Assembly (NCBI RefSeq): GCF_018255755.1
Contig: NZ_CP073766.1
Span: 186,001-250,000 of the forward strand
Direction of reading: 5' to 3'
DNA length: 64,000 nt
DNA from: Chitinophaga sp. HK235
GTDB lineage: Bacteria; Bacteroidota; Bacteroidia; Chitinophagales; Chitinophagaceae
Translations under genes and position numbers: made by a program
Part shown: positions 52,749-63,114 of the stretch, one piece after another
How positions within the stretch are numbered: position 1 is the stretch's first letter
Layout: each line of letters begins with the position of its first letter
Notes under the pieces: model-generated
What the model was told of the DNA's origin: nothing
Database searches by the model: none
Seen by the model: the letters and a program-made list of their open reading frames with translations, nothing else

Positions 52749-54346
52749 AGAAACTGATATTAATTGTCATCACGATAACAGGAATCAGTAAAGTTTTATC
52801 AGCACAGGAAATACCCGGGAAACTCAGCGGGGGACTGGAATCAAACAATCAGTATTATGTGGATGATAAAGCAACCCAGGCACAGGCTCCCCGTGATAAA
52901 ATTGCAACCAACAGTTATTTTACCCTTAACTACACACTTAAAAATTTTTATGCCGGTATCCAGCTGGAATCTTATCTGCCGGCGTTAATGGGATATCCGG
53001 AGGGACTGAAAGGGTCCAAACTTACACATCGGTTTGCCGGATACAGAACAGATAAAATAGATATTACCGCCGGTAATTTTTATGAGCAATATGGTAATGG
53101 ACTGATCTTCCGTTCTTATGAAGAGCGGCAGCTGGGCATTGATAATATTATGGATGGCGTCAATGTACGTTTCACGCCACTGAAAAGTATCCGCCTCAAA
53201 GTATCCTATGGCTCACAGCGGGTACTGATGGAAAACGGGGAAGGCATCTTCAGGGGGGCAGATCTGGAGCTGGACCCACTGGACCTGTTGAAAGTAAAAC
53301 ATAGCTGGGGCCTGACAATAGGTGGTAGTGTGGTGAACCGTTATCAGAAATATACCGGCCCCGATGAAACTTTTCCTCCGGAAGTAAATGCGTATTCGGC
53401 CAGGCTTGGACTTTCACATCCACATTACGATCTGAATGTAGAGTATGTAAGTAAAAGCGCTGATCCGACAGATCTTAATAAGAATATCTTTAGAAAAGGG
53501 TCTGTATTGTATATTAACCAGACCATCACGACCAATAAGGATCTGAGTATGGATATTGCTTTTCGCAGGGTGGAAAGTATGGATTTCAGGACAGACAGGA
53601 CACAGAAGGATAACATTGCTTTGGTGAATTATCTGCCTGCATTAACAAAACTATATACCTATGCTCTACCCAATCTGTATCCCTATGGAGCGCAGTCAAT
53701 GGGAGAGATAGGTGGAAAGGCGGATATATATTATCACCTGAAAAGAGGAAGTGCATTGGGAGGTCATTATGGTACCAAACTTTCGCTGACGGCTTCTCTG
53801 TATCGTAATCTGGATACCGTCCGGTTAAAATCCAAAGAAGGGTTTGAATCTGCGTTCTGGCGGTTCGGGCCTACAGAATTATACCGTGATCTGAATTTCA
53901 GTATGGAAAGAAGATGGTCACCGCTGATGAAAACAATTTTTTCCTACATCAACCTGAATTACAACCAGGGTTACATACAGGGGCCCGGATACGGAATGGT
54001 AAATGCCAATATTGCCATTACGGATGTGTTGCTGAACTTAGACAGGAAAAATGCGTTGCGCGTGGAGTTACAACATCTGTGGACAACGGATGATGAAAAA
54101 AACTGGGCTGCTGCGTTGCTGGAATACAGCTATGTTCCGGGCTGGTCATTCTTTGTAAGTGATATGTCGAACTACCAATCAAAGAAGATCCATTATTTCA
54201 GTGTAGGTGGTGCCTATAATTATAAAGCAGCGCGTGTGTCGCTGAGTTATGGCAGACAACGTGCAGGGTTATTGTGTGTGGGCGGTATTTGCAGGATGGT
54301 GCCGGCATACAGCGGTGCAAGTCTGTCTTTTTCCTACAATTTCTAA
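52745..54346 (+). CDS. DUF6029 outer-membrane-type protein
   Basis: 533 residues. Signal peptide ending LSAQ, then a beta-barrel-like protein (GAGNFYEQYGNGL-type turns, many alternating aromatic strands, end ASLSFSYNF). It matches the pattern of DUF6029 proteins, which in Bacteroidota follow Omp28 and TlpA genes. Function unknown; the constant company of thiol-redox proteins suggests it handles Cys-containing or metal-bound cargo. Confidence 0.83.
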   Translation: MKKLILIVITITGISKVLSAQEIPGKLSGGLESNNQYYVDDKATQAQAPRDKIATNSYFTLNYTLKNFYAGIQLESYLPALMGYPEGLKGSKLTHRFAGYRTDKIDITAGNFYEQYGNGLIFRSYEERQLGIDNIMDGVNVRFTPLKSIRLKVSYGSQRVLMENGEGIFRGADLELDPLDLLKVKHSWGLTIGGSVVNRYQKYTGPDETFPPEVNAYSARLGLSHPHYDLNVEYVSKSADPTDLNKNIFRKGSVLYINQTITTNKDLSMDIAFRRVESMDFRTDRTQKDNIALVNYLPALTKLYTYALPNLYPYGAQSMGEIGGKADIYYHLKRGSALGGHYGTKLSLTASLYRNLDTVRLKSKEGFESAFWRFGPTELYRDLNFSMERRWSPLMKTIFSYINLNYNQGYIQGPGYGMVNANIAITDVLLNLDRKNALRVELQHLWTTDDEKNWAAALLEYSYVPGWSFFVSDMSNYQSKKIHYFSVGGAYNYKAARVSLSYGRQRAGLLCVGGICRMVPAYSGASLSFSYNF

Positions 54347-54391
54347 ATAAATTATTTTGATTATATATTAGAAAATAGTTATTTTAAATGA

Positions 54392-54985
54392 ATGGAGAAC
54401 AATGAGCTCAGCGAAGATCAGGAGCGTTGGCTTGCTTTACAGACGGGCGATAAGGATGCATTGGCATATTTCTTCAATACATTCATGGGTAGCCTCTATA
54501 ACTATGGTTTAAAGTTTACACAGGATGAAGATGTTATTGAAGATACTATACAGGATCTCTTTATCCGCTTGTGGGCTACCAGAAAAAGACTATCACTGCC
54601 AGCTTCTGTCAGGAATTATTTATTCAAGGCATTCCGTAACCTGCTTTTCAGAAAGCTTTCCAGGGCAGAAAAAACGTCAAGATATGAATCACAATATATC
54701 TTCCTGGATATAGAATATTCTGCAGAAACAAATCATATCAATGCAGAGCAGCAACTAGCCAGGGATAAACGTTTGGAAACTGCCCTGCAAAAGCTTCCTG
54801 TCCGTCAGAAAGAGGCCATTTATCTGCGGTTCTATGAAAATGCATCTTATGAAGAGATCGCACAGATTATGGGTACCACCGTCAAGGCTTGTTATAAAAA
54901 TGTTTTCAGGGCGTTAAGTTGTCTCCGCGAAACACTTATCACCGTGATCACTTATCTTTTCTTTCGCTTGTTTTTCCTGAATTAA
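54392..54985 (+). CDS. ECF-type RNA polymerase sigma factor
   Basis: 197 residues. Sigma-70 region 2 (DALAYFFNTFMGSLYNYGLKFTQDEDVIEDTIQDLFIRLW) and region 4 (LPVRQKEAIYLRFYENASYEEIAQIMGTTVKACYKNVFRAL). The group paired with FecR-type anti-sigma factors and SusCD systems in Bacteroidota; a hydrophobic tail ends it. Starts the ECF/FecR/SusC/SusD unit. Confidence 0.93.
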   Translation: MENNELSEDQERWLALQTGDKDALAYFFNTFMGSLYNYGLKFTQDEDVIEDTIQDLFIRLWATRKRLSLPASVRNYLFKAFRNLLFRKLSRAEKTSRYESQYIFLDIEYSAETNHINAEQQLARDKRLETALQKLPVRQKEAIYLRFYENASYEEIAQIMGTTVKACYKNVFRALSCLRETLITVITYLFFRLFFLN

Positions 54986-54991
54986 ACGTGT

Positions 54992-56017
54992 ATGAAGCAA
55001 CATCAAACGGTGGAGGGTTATTTAGCGTATGAGGCAGACGATTTCCTTGCTGATGAATACTTCCAGGAATGGGTGAAGTATAATCATCCGGAAACAGCCA
55101 TGTTCTGGCAACGGCTGCTGGAACTGCATCCCGAAAAAAAGGAAGCCATACAGGACGCATTTGAGCTGCTTGACCGCATGCGGTTTAAAACCCATATCCC
55201 TGATGAAAGCCGTACAAGGCGCATCTGGGAAAATATAGATACACATACCCGGAAAGATAACATCCGTGGTATCAACCAGTACTACAAAAAAATGCTGGCT
55301 GCAGCCAGTATATTATTATTGATAGCCCTGGGTTTCTGGCAATGGCGAAAAACCCCGTTCATATATAAGAATACCGGCAGTGGCGAAATAACCCGCGTAT
55401 TACTGCCCGATCATTCGGAAGTAATGCTCAATGCCAATTCACAGCTAAAGTATGCCGGCAACTTCGGTACCCAAAGTAAAAGAGAGCTGTGGATAGAAGG
55501 AGAAGCTTTTTTCTCGGTAGCACATGTTACAGATGAGAAAGGTACATCACGTCCCTTCATAGTACATTGCGCTGGCCTGGATGTTTGGGTGACCGGCACT
55601 GCTTTCAATGTGTATGCCCGCCACCAGCTAACCCGCGTGGTACTGAACCATGGCAGCGTCACCGTTCAGTTTAAGGATAACCGCGAAGCCACCAGGAAAC
55701 TGCAGCCGGGTCAGATGCTGGAGTATGGAGAAACGCAAAAGAAACTACTGCTGCAGTCCGTGGACACCCTGCCGTATACTTCCTGGAGACAGCAACGTTT
55801 TATTTTTGCCAATACAACTTTGAAAGAAGCAGCGCAAACCATAGAAGACTATTTCGGATGTAAAGTCGTTTTTAAAGATCAGGAACTGGCTTCCTATCGT
55901 ATCACTGCTGAGATAAATGCTCCCAATATCGCTATGATGGATACTTTATTGTCAAAGGCCCTGAATATCCGGGTCACAAAAGAGGGGAATACACTCATAC
56001 TGCAAAAAAGACCATAA
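54992..56017 (+). CDS. FecR-type anti-sigma factor
   Basis: 341 residues. Short cytoplasmic N-domain, one membrane helix (about 107-124, MLAAASILLLIALGFWQW), periplasmic FecR domain (LPDHSEVMLNANSQLKYAGNF, IEGEAFFSV, VTGTAFNVYARH) and the C-terminal DUF4974 (FANTTLKEAAQTIEDYFGCKVVF) that contacts the STN domain of the SusC partner. Transmits substrate occupancy from SusC to the sigma factor; 6 nt after the sigma gene. Confidence 0.93.
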   Translation: MKQHQTVEGYLAYEADDFLADEYFQEWVKYNHPETAMFWQRLLELHPEKKEAIQDAFELLDRMRFKTHIPDESRTRRIWENIDTHTRKDNIRGINQYYKKMLAAASILLLIALGFWQWRKTPFIYKNTGSGEITRVLLPDHSEVMLNANSQLKYAGNFGTQSKRELWIEGEAFFSVAHVTDEKGTSRPFIVHCAGLDVWVTGTAFNVYARHQLTRVVLNHGSVTVQFKDNREATRKLQPGQMLEYGETQKKLLLQSVDTLPYTSWRQQRFIFANTTLKEAAQTIEDYFGCKVVFKDQELASYRITAEINAPNIAMMDTLLSKALNIRVTKEGNTLILQKRP

Positions 56018-56094
56018 GGTAATTACCCGCCAGCATAAATATTAGATTTCCTGCGTTTACTCGTATAACATTTACAGGTAACAACCAGCCTTTA

Positions 56095-59000
56095 ATGTTA
56101 AATAAAGGGAGGAAAATTTTGGCCGTTGACCCTCTATATAAGGACAAATTTGGTACCGCAGTAATCTATGCCACTGGTAGAAAAAAACTGCATGTCCAAT
56201 TACCGGGCAGGTTATTGCTGCGGATAGGGTTTGTTTTGTACCTGTGTTTGTGCCAGGTTCATGCTGCATGCTCGCAGGATGCCCCGATAAGGGACATGCC
56301 TTTAGTGACCGTAGACGTAGAAAATACCTCCTTTGATGAGCTGATACAAATGCTTAGAAAGCAGGTGGCCTTTCAGTTTTTTTATAGCAGTGGTCAGGAT
56401 AAGTTGCCTGGCCCTGTCAGTCTCCATTTGAAGCAGGTACCGTTAACAACGGTACTGGATAAGGTATTGCCGAAATACAACTGGGAATACCTGGTAGATA
56501 AGAATATTATTATCATCAGACCGGTGGTTGACAATAAACGTAGTACAGGCGTTGGGGTTATACCTGTACGGGTATCCGGTACTGTAACTGACGAACAGGG
56601 GCAGCCGGTGAGCTGTGTCAGTGTAGTCGATGCCAGCACCGGCAAAGGCAGCCTGACGGATGAATCCGGAAGATATAAGCTTGAAACACTGTCTGGTATA
56701 ACATTGTTGTTTTCCTGCCTGGGCTTTGAGTACAGGAAAGTACAGATAAAAGGAGACACTGTGCTGTCGGTACAACTGAAGCCATATGCACAGGCGATGA
56801 ATGAAGTCATTGTCACCGGTTACCAGCGGGTAAAAGGATGGGAGATGACAGGCGCTGTTTTTAAAACAAAAAACGAAGACCTGCGTATACCCGGCATTAG
56901 CAGGATAGATCAGCTTCTGCAGGGAAGTATTCCCGGAGCAAGTGTAACAATGCCGTCGGGTGGGGTAGGGGCAGCCCCTAAAATACGTATCCGCGGTACT
57001 TCTACCGTGTTGGGTAACCAGGAACCTTTATGGGTAATAGATGGTATTGTAAGCGAATCGCCCTATCCCTATAAAACGGAGAATCAGACGGAGCTCATGA
57101 AAGTCACAGACAGGGCTGCAATAGAGGCCGGCCTCAGCATATTGGGTAATTGTATCACGGGGCTCAATCCGGATGATATAGCGGAGATCGTTGTGCTGAA
57201 AGATGCATCGGCCACGGCTATTTATGGTTCCAGGGCCGCCAACGGTGTGATGGTGGTTACTACCAAAAAAGGGAAAACAGGTCCTCCGCAATTGAATCTC
57301 CGGACCGATATAACGGTAACGGATAAACCCGGTTATAAAAACATGAACCGGATGGATGCCACGGAAAGAATAGCCCTCTCCAGAGAAATTTTTGACAAAG
57401 GCATCATCTACCCGGATGATGTGTTGCCGCCTGTAGGTTATGAAGGGGTCCTTTTCCGCTTGCTAAAAAATGAAATTAGTCCGGAGACCTTCCAGACGGA
57501 AGTAGCGCAACTGGAACGGAATAATACAAATTGGTTCAACGTATTATTCAGAAATGCGCTTTCCTTTAATTCCTATGCAAACATAAGTGGTGGGAATAAG
57601 CGTATCAGCTATTTTGGCTCACTGGGCCGCACAAACGAAAATGGCAATGCCATCGGGAATGAAATGGACAGGACCAGTACACGCTTCAAAGCAGATATTA
57701 AACTGCTGAAGTTCGCTGACGCAGGTATTTATTTCAGCAGTTCCTCCTACCGCACAAAAGGTTTTTTTGATGGCCTCAACCCATTTGAATATGCCTTGAA
57801 TACAAACCGGGTAATTAAGGCAGATGAACATTATTACGCCAGTATGGGGGATGCCTATGCTCCGGCGGATTTCGTATATAGTAAGCCGTTACTGCGCTTT
57901 AATTTCCTGGATGAGCTGGCCCATTCCGGGAATACAAATGCCTGCAATTCTATCAATATAGCTGTTAACCTGAATGTCAGGTTTGCGCAGAAGTTCCGCT
58001 GGGAGTCGGTGTATGCTTTTGGGCATGATGCCACCAGCAACCGGCGTTGGGCGGATGAGCGCTCATTTGCGGCCGCTCTTTTACGTAAAGCAAACTATGA
58101 GGATAGGTTTGGGGCGGATATTAATATTCTCCATACAGATGTCATTGCTAAAAAAAGTTTAACCTGGCGTAACACGCTGCATTTTTACCAGGCACGGCAG
58201 CAACATACTATCAGCGCTATGGCTGGTATGGAGGTACGCAGGAATGTATACGAAGGACAATCCCAAAGTACAGCCCAGCCAGGCTGCGATATCGACAGCG
58301 GGCCTGTTGCCGTCAATTCTGTATTTAATTTTTTGTCTTTTTACGGCAGCATTTCCTATGCTTATCTGCAAAAGTATATTGTCAGTGTAAACACACGCAC
58401 GGATGCTTCCAATCGTTTTGCCGCCGGCTCTCCTCATCGGTTTAACCCTATATGGTCTGCAGGCCTCCGCTGGAATATGAAACAGGAAAAATGGCTGGAA
58501 AAAACACAGTGGCTCGATAACCTGGCACTACGGGCTTCTTTCGGGTATCAGGGTAATACGGTAGAATCGATATCTCCTTATTTGCTGGCCACCAATGTGA
58601 GCCCGTCTTTTGATCCATATACCGGTCAGCATTATCTGGGCATCCGGAATTTACCCTACACCGATCTCCGCTGGGAAAAAACACGAAGTATAAATACCGG
58701 TATAGATGTGGCGCTCTTCAGCAACCGCCTCCGGATAACAGGCGACTATTATTACAAGGTAACCTCTGATGTAATCATGAAGCAGCGCGTACCGGAAGAG
58801 TACGGGGTTTCCGATTCGTTTATAAATGGCGGAGAAATATTGAATAAGGGCTGGGAGCTGGCCTTGCAATGGACCGCTGTTAACAGGAAGAAACTAAGTT
58901 GGGAAGTGCAGGTGATAGTGGGGAAGAACAACAATCTGGTGATGGATACACGTGCTAATGCGAAGCTGGCATCACTGGTAAAAGGCAAGGCCGTCGTTAA

Positions 59001-59751
59001 TGGAAAGCCTTTGGGCAGCCTGTGGTCTTTTCCTTATGTGGGCCTTTCCCCCAGGGATGGACAGCCATTATTCAGATACCTTGATATGGAAAAAGATACT
59101 GATCGTTTACTGCATGGTAATCCTACTGATTATCTGGTGTACAGTGGCAGCAGCGAACCGGTTTTTTCAGGCGGATTTCATTCAACAGTACGATTGAGCC
59201 GCTTTTCCCTGTCCACCGGTTTTAGTGTACAGCTGGGGTATACTGTGCGCCTGAATCCGCTGATGCAGGCCGGTTCAGGTGGTTATTACCGCCCACCTGC
59301 CCCCGATAAAAATGTAAGTAAAGAATTGATTGAGCGATGGCAGCAACGCGGGGATGAAAAGTTTACCAATATTCCTTCTATCTACTCCTTCCGGTATGAT
59401 CCTGTTGAATATTCCATCGGTAAGTATTTTGGAGACCTCTCCCTGAGTAAAGAAGGTAATACCTTATACCGCTATGATCTGTACAATTATAGTGACCTGA
59501 TATCCGTGAAGGGAGACCATCTGCGTTGTAACTACATTACAATAGGGTATCAGCTGGATAACAAAAATATAAGATGGCTGAAAGGCGTCACCGATGTCAA
59601 TGTTTCGGTGAGCATTAATAATGCCTTCGTGATAAGCGATAAAAGACTGAAAGGACAGGATCCGGAGATACAAAGTATGTCCGCTACAGAGAATACGGCT
59701 GCACTGCCCCGTTACCGGAGTTATGTGCTGAGTATTAACCTGCGGCTATAA
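56095..59751 (+). CDS. SusC/RagA-type TonB-linked outer-membrane transporter with STN domain
   Basis: 1218 residues. Signal-like hydrophobic segment (about 40-62), STN signalling domain (about 75-140, FDELIQMLRKQVAFQFFYS), carboxypeptidase-regulatory-like domain (about 160-235), plug with VIVTGYQ, LWVIDGIV and IAEIVVLKDASATAIYGSRA, then the barrel. The STN domain fits regulation through the FecR protein upstream. Forms a lidded transporter with the SusD-like protein downstream; substrate not evident, as there is no glycoside hydrolase in the unit. The upstream Omp28/TlpA genes hint at peptide cargo. Confidence 0.94.
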   Translation: MLNKGRKILAVDPLYKDKFGTAVIYATGRKKLHVQLPGRLLLRIGFVLYLCLCQVHAACSQDAPIRDMPLVTVDVENTSFDELIQMLRKQVAFQFFYSSGQDKLPGPVSLHLKQVPLTTVLDKVLPKYNWEYLVDKNIIIIRPVVDNKRSTGVGVIPVRVSGTVTDEQGQPVSCVSVVDASTGKGSLTDESGRYKLETLSGITLLFSCLGFEYRKVQIKGDTVLSVQLKPYAQAMNEVIVTGYQRVKGWEMTGAVFKTKNEDLRIPGISRIDQLLQGSIPGASVTMPSGGVGAAPKIRIRGTSTVLGNQEPLWVIDGIVSESPYPYKTENQTELMKVTDRAAIEAGLSILGNCITGLNPDDIAEIVVLKDASATAIYGSRAANGVMVVTTKKGKTGPPQLNLRTDITVTDKPGYKNMNRMDATERIALSREIFDKGIIYPDDVLPPVGYEGVLFRLLKNEISPETFQTEVAQLERNNTNWFNVLFRNALSFNSYANISGGNKRISYFGSLGRTNENGNAIGNEMDRTSTRFKADIKLLKFADAGIYFSSSSYRTKGFFDGLNPFEYALNTNRVIKADEHYYASMGDAYAPADFVYSKPLLRFNFLDELAHSGNTNACNSINIAVNLNVRFAQKFRWESVYAFGHDATSNRRWADERSFAAALLRKANYEDRFGADINILHTDVIAKKSLTWRNTLHFYQARQQHTISAMAGMEVRRNVYEGQSQSTAQPGCDIDSGPVAVNSVFNFLSFYGSISYAYLQKYIVSVNTRTDASNRFAAGSPHRFNPIWSAGLRWNMKQEKWLEKTQWLDNLALRASFGYQGNTVESISPYLLATNVSPSFDPYTGQHYLGIRNLPYTDLRWEKTRSINTGIDVALFSNRLRITGDYYYKVTSDVIMKQRVPEEYGVSDSFINGGEILNKGWELALQWTAVNRKKLSWEVQVIVGKNNNLVMDTRANAKLASLVKGKAVVNGKPLGSLWSFPYVGLSPRDGQPLFRYLDMEKDTDRLLHGNPTDYLVYSGSSEPVFSGGFHSTVRLSRFSLSTGFSVQLGYTVRLNPLMQAGSGGYYRPPAPDKNVSKELIERWQQRGDEKFTNIPSIYSFRYDPVEYSIGKYFGDLSLSKEGNTLYRYDLYNYSDLISVKGDHLRCNYITIGYQLDNKNIRWLKGVTDVNVSVSINNAFVISDKRLKGQDPEIQSMSATENTAALPRYRSYVLSINLRL

Positions 59752-59781
59752 GACAGATGAATACCGCTATATTTCTGTAAC

Positions 59782-61278
59782 ATGGAAAAAATGATAAAGC
59801 AACCTATCAGAACAAGTGGCAGGTATGCCAGCTGCATCCTGTTTGTAGTGGTGCTTTTTTTCGGCAGCTGCACTAAATTTCTGGACCAGCCATCACCGGA
59901 TGAGTTCAAACCTTCTACAGTTGCGGATCTCCGGAAGATACTGCGGTATGAAGGATATCCGGATGCCAACCGGTCGTTTCATCCATATATGAGCCTGCTG
60001 GATGATGACATCAAATGTATGGGACCTGATGAAGGTTCCTCCTGCTGGCGCCAGGGAAGACCTGCATTTACCTGGAGTAAAAAAATGTACCGCGAGATGC
60101 GGCTGAACGGGGATAATGATCCGGATACCTATGGCAAATACTATCAAAGGATCAAAGGGTGCAATGTAGTACTTGATAATATACAACTGGTGAAAGGGAG
60201 GCAGGTGGAGAAAGACCAGCTGGAAGGGGAAGCGCTGGCCCTAAGGGCTTATTATTATTTTATGCTGGTGAACCTTTATGGATGGCCGTTTAATGACTTG
60301 CTCCATCCGCCTGATAAAGCATTGGGTGTACCGCTGATATTATCAGGTAAGGTAACAGACGCCTGCCTGCGCCGCAATACGGTGCAGGAGGTATACAATC
60401 AGGTTGTAAATGATATTACAGAAGGGTGTTTGCTGTTGGAAAAAACGGATGAGCATCAGAATGTTTTCAGCATGAATAAATATGCAGCCTGGCTGCTTGC
60501 CAGCCGTATATTTCTGTATATGGAAAACTGGGATAATGTGATGGTGTATAATGATAAACTGCTGGCCGAAAGGTTCCAACTGGAAAATATGCGATTCTGG
60601 GCTTCCATGTCTTTCAGGGATACAGCAGACAAATCCCAGGAATGTTATATCAATCCATTCAATAAGGAAATACTTTTTCTATATGGTTGTGTAAATGAAT
60701 ACAGTTTTCTTGGGTTGAGTAAATTTAATACTACTCCCCGCTACTGTGCATCTGATGCGCTGAATGCATCTTACGAGCCAGGGGACTTCCGTGCGGATGT
60801 TTATTTAAATGCCTGGAAAACCTCCGGCGAATTTTCAAAAGTAAATTACAAGGCACGTTTGGGTAAATCTTTCCGCCTGCCGGAGGCTTATCTCAACAGG
60901 GCAGAAGCATGTGTCAGAAAATATATGCAACGGGGAGATGCTGCACTGCTGCAAAAAGCGGTTACGGATCTTAATCATCTTCGCCAGTACCGGTTTTCAA
61001 GTAAATCTTTTATCCCCATAACGGTTGCCGGGTATTACAATAATCCCCAACAGCTGTTACAGTTATGCCTGGAAGAACGCAGACGTGAGCTGTGTTTTGA
61101 GGAGCAACGCTGGTTTGATCTGCGTCGTCTGGGTATGCCGGCCATTACCCATTTCTATTATACAGATGAAAAAAAGAAGCCGGTTGCTTACCAGCTGCCG
61201 GGGAAAAGCAATAACTACGTACTTCAGATACCGGATGTGGCGGTGGTGAATAATCCATTACTGGAGCAAAATCCATGA
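59782..61278 (+). CDS. SusD/RagB-family surface lipoprotein
   Basis: 498 residues. Lipobox FGSC near residue 33, then the TPR-helical SusD fold: EGEALALRAYYYFMLVNLYG, NKYAAWLLASRIFLYMENWD, LPEAYLNRAEACVR and the C-terminal LEERRRELCFEEQRWFDLRRLG. Binds substrate on the cell surface as the lid of the SusC transporter, whose gene ends 30 nt upstream. Confidence 0.94.
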   Translation: MEKMIKQPIRTSGRYASCILFVVVLFFGSCTKFLDQPSPDEFKPSTVADLRKILRYEGYPDANRSFHPYMSLLDDDIKCMGPDEGSSCWRQGRPAFTWSKKMYREMRLNGDNDPDTYGKYYQRIKGCNVVLDNIQLVKGRQVEKDQLEGEALALRAYYYFMLVNLYGWPFNDLLHPPDKALGVPLILSGKVTDACLRRNTVQEVYNQVVNDITEGCLLLEKTDEHQNVFSMNKYAAWLLASRIFLYMENWDNVMVYNDKLLAERFQLENMRFWASMSFRDTADKSQECYINPFNKEILFLYGCVNEYSFLGLSKFNTTPRYCASDALNASYEPGDFRADVYLNAWKTSGEFSKVNYKARLGKSFRLPEAYLNRAEACVRKYMQRGDAALLQKAVTDLNHLRQYRFSSKSFIPITVAGYYNNPQQLLQLCLEERRRELCFEEQRWFDLRRLGMPAITHFYYTDEKKKPVAYQLPGKSNNYVLQIPDVAVVNNPLLEQNP

Positions 61279-61381
61279 GCCGGAAACTTAATTTTTCCTG
61301 TTGGATGTTTTAGCTATTTTCGCGCCGGAGACTAACGTTTAGCTCCTGTAAGTAAATAAAAATATAACAATAGTAGGAAAC

Positions 61382-61918
61382 ATGAAAATAGCTGTTTTTT
61401 TTGCCACCATCTTTTTAATGTTGTTTGCTTTTCACCCATTATCTGCCCAGCAAAATGATCCTGTTTTAACAGTGAAAAAACTGTTTACTTTATTGGATAA
61501 CCCTAAGAGTCCGATAAATAAAGAAGATCAATGCTTCAAAGAAGTAGATGGCATGGATGTCCTGAAACTGAACAAACCTTATATCAGGGAGTATTTAAAT
61601 AATCTCAAAAATACAGGACTGTTTTCACCTGCTTATTTATCAGAAAAAGAAAAGTATTACCAGGAGATGGAAACGAATATTAAAAAGGATGGATATGCCA
61701 GCAACAGGGACTGTGACGAATACACACTTAGCCAGGACCCACCGGAAAATAAAGATATAATGGATGCCCTGCAAAAATCGAAGCCGGTGATATCCGGTAA
61801 TACCGCCACTGTTACGCTGAATTTTAAAAATATTCATAAGTATAAGTTGATTTACAAGCTGGTAAAAGTCAATAACAATTGGCTCATTAACGGCATTGAT
61901 GCTTCATTCCCAAAGTAA
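61382..61918 (+). CDS. Secreted protein, DUF3828-like
   Basis: 178 residues. Signal peptide ending LSAQQ. The rest resembles small periplasmic DUF3828/YbjP-like folds (DPVLTVKKLFTLLDNPKS at the start, YKLVKVNNNWLINGID at the end), with an internal CDEYTLSQDPP. Assignment tentative. Followed by a strong bidirectional terminator; separated from the SusD gene by 103 nt with a possible promoter (TATTTTCG near 61315). Confidence 0.7.
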   Translation: MKIAVFFATIFLMLFAFHPLSAQQNDPVLTVKKLFTLLDNPKSPINKEDQCFKEVDGMDVLKLNKPYIREYLNNLKNTGLFSPAYLSEKEKYYQEMETNIKKDGYASNRDCDEYTLSQDPPENKDIMDALQKSKPVISGNTATVTLNFKNIHKYKLIYKLVKVNNNWLINGIDASFPK

Positions 61919-61933
61919 GCCAGCTTTATATAG

Positions 61934-61978
61934 AAAAAGGACCTATCGGTATTTATACCGGTAGGTCCTTTTTTATTT
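61934..61978. terminator. Bidirectional terminator between convergent genes
   Basis: AAAAAGGACCTA-T-CGGTAT, a short A/T loop, then ATACCG-G-TAGGTCCTTTTTT: a long stem with one G:T-type mismatch and A/T tracts on both flanks. It serves the plus gene ending 61918 and the minus gene ending 61990. Confidence 0.85.
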
Positions 61979-61989
61979 TGCTGCGGTAG

Positions 61990-63114
61990 TTACTTTACAT
62001 CAGAGAGTTTACTTTCAAGTGCTTTCAGTTGCCTGCCTTGCTCCTGTAATAATTCCTGCTGATTCAATATCAGTTGTTGCTGTGCTTCCATTTTCTTATG
62101 CTGATCAATCATGTACAGGGTTAACTCTTCTATCTTCCGTAAGAGGTTGGCCTGGTTTTGACCCAGATCAAGTCCTTGTTCACTTACTTCTTTTGCAGAA
62201 GGTATTTCAGGAAGATGCTGATGCTCTTTGATGAAGTTTTCCAGTTGTCCTAATGAAGGAAGGGTATAGGCGGGATCAAACACATAATCCGGCCAGCCTT
62301 CCTGTGTCACTTTGATTTTCTTTGCGAAAAGATCACCATTCACTGCAAGCGTGGCCTGAGGTCTTGTAGTGCCTATTCCCACCTTTCCACCGGTGGGATT
62401 AAGCAAAAGATTGGTATTGGGGCCTTCACCTTCTCCTATTTGCATCTTGGTTTCCCAGGTTGCAGCGGTGGCGCCGATCTGAAAAGATATGTTGCCGGTG
62501 CCTGCATTTCTGAAGATCCTGAACCCATAGGTTCCGTTAGCCCTGCTGATCGTCAGTGCATGGTCCTTATCTGATGCGAGGTGCAACTGACTGGCGGGGG
62601 TGATGGTACCGATCCCGGTTTGTCCATTGTTATCAATAGTAAACCTGTCTAGTGTAGCTGTTCTGATACGAAAATCATTGTTGGGAGTGTACCATCCGAT
62701 CGCATAATTATTGGAACCGGAGGCCCAGTAGCCACCGGCATTCACGGTATGATAATTACCATTGGAAGATACGGGGCCTTTAATTTGTAAAGTAGAAACG
62801 CCATCGTCTGCCGCATTATTGATCAGTGTACGTCCCTGCAGGTAAATTCCTCCCAGGTTGGCATTATCAATATAGAAATTTCTATTGGCGGGGGAGCCAT
62901 ATCCAATATAGGCCTGCGCTGCGCCGTTGGAATTATACCATCTCAGGTAGTTTTCTCCATTTAGCGTAACGTTTTTAAAGATGATGTTTTCACCGTCCCT
63001 TTGTGATACATTTCCCTTCGTTGTTACTTCCTGTAATGTTGGTGTTTGAGCTACAGTCTGCAGAAAGGTAAGGGTAAAAGCGGGGAGCATTAAAAAAGCA
63101 AGTTTCTTTGGCAT
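61990..63114 (-). CDS. Secreted fibre-like protein with C-terminal coiled coil
   Basis: 374 residues. Signal peptide ending VAQ. Contains two GIGT-P segments (GQTGIGTITPASQLHLA and GKVGIGTTRPQATLAVNG) that are typical of Bacteroidota secreted fibre or autochaperone-type proteins, a short conserved block (LGQLENFIKEHQHLPEIPSAKEV) seen before S74-like or tail-fibre ends, and a 60-residue Gln/Leu coiled coil (KKMEAQQQLILNQQELLQEQ) likely to trimerise. Probably a surface or secreted adhesin-like protein; no operon partners. Confidence 0.8.
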   Translation of the reverse strand: MPKKLAFLMLPAFTLTFLQTVAQTPTLQEVTTKGNVSQRDGENIIFKNVTLNGENYLRWYNSNGAAQAYIGYGSPANRNFYIDNANLGGIYLQGRTLINNAADDGVSTLQIKGPVSSNGNYHTVNAGGYWASGSNNYAIGWYTPNNDFRIRTATLDRFTIDNNGQTGIGTITPASQLHLASDKDHALTISRANGTYGFRIFRNAGTGNISFQIGATAATWETKMQIGEGEGPNTNLLLNPTGGKVGIGTTRPQATLAVNGDLFAKKIKVTQEGWPDYVFDPAYTLPSLGQLENFIKEHQHLPEIPSAKEVSEQGLDLGQNQANLLRKIEELTLYMIDQHKKMEAQQQLILNQQELLQEQGRQLKALESKLSDVK

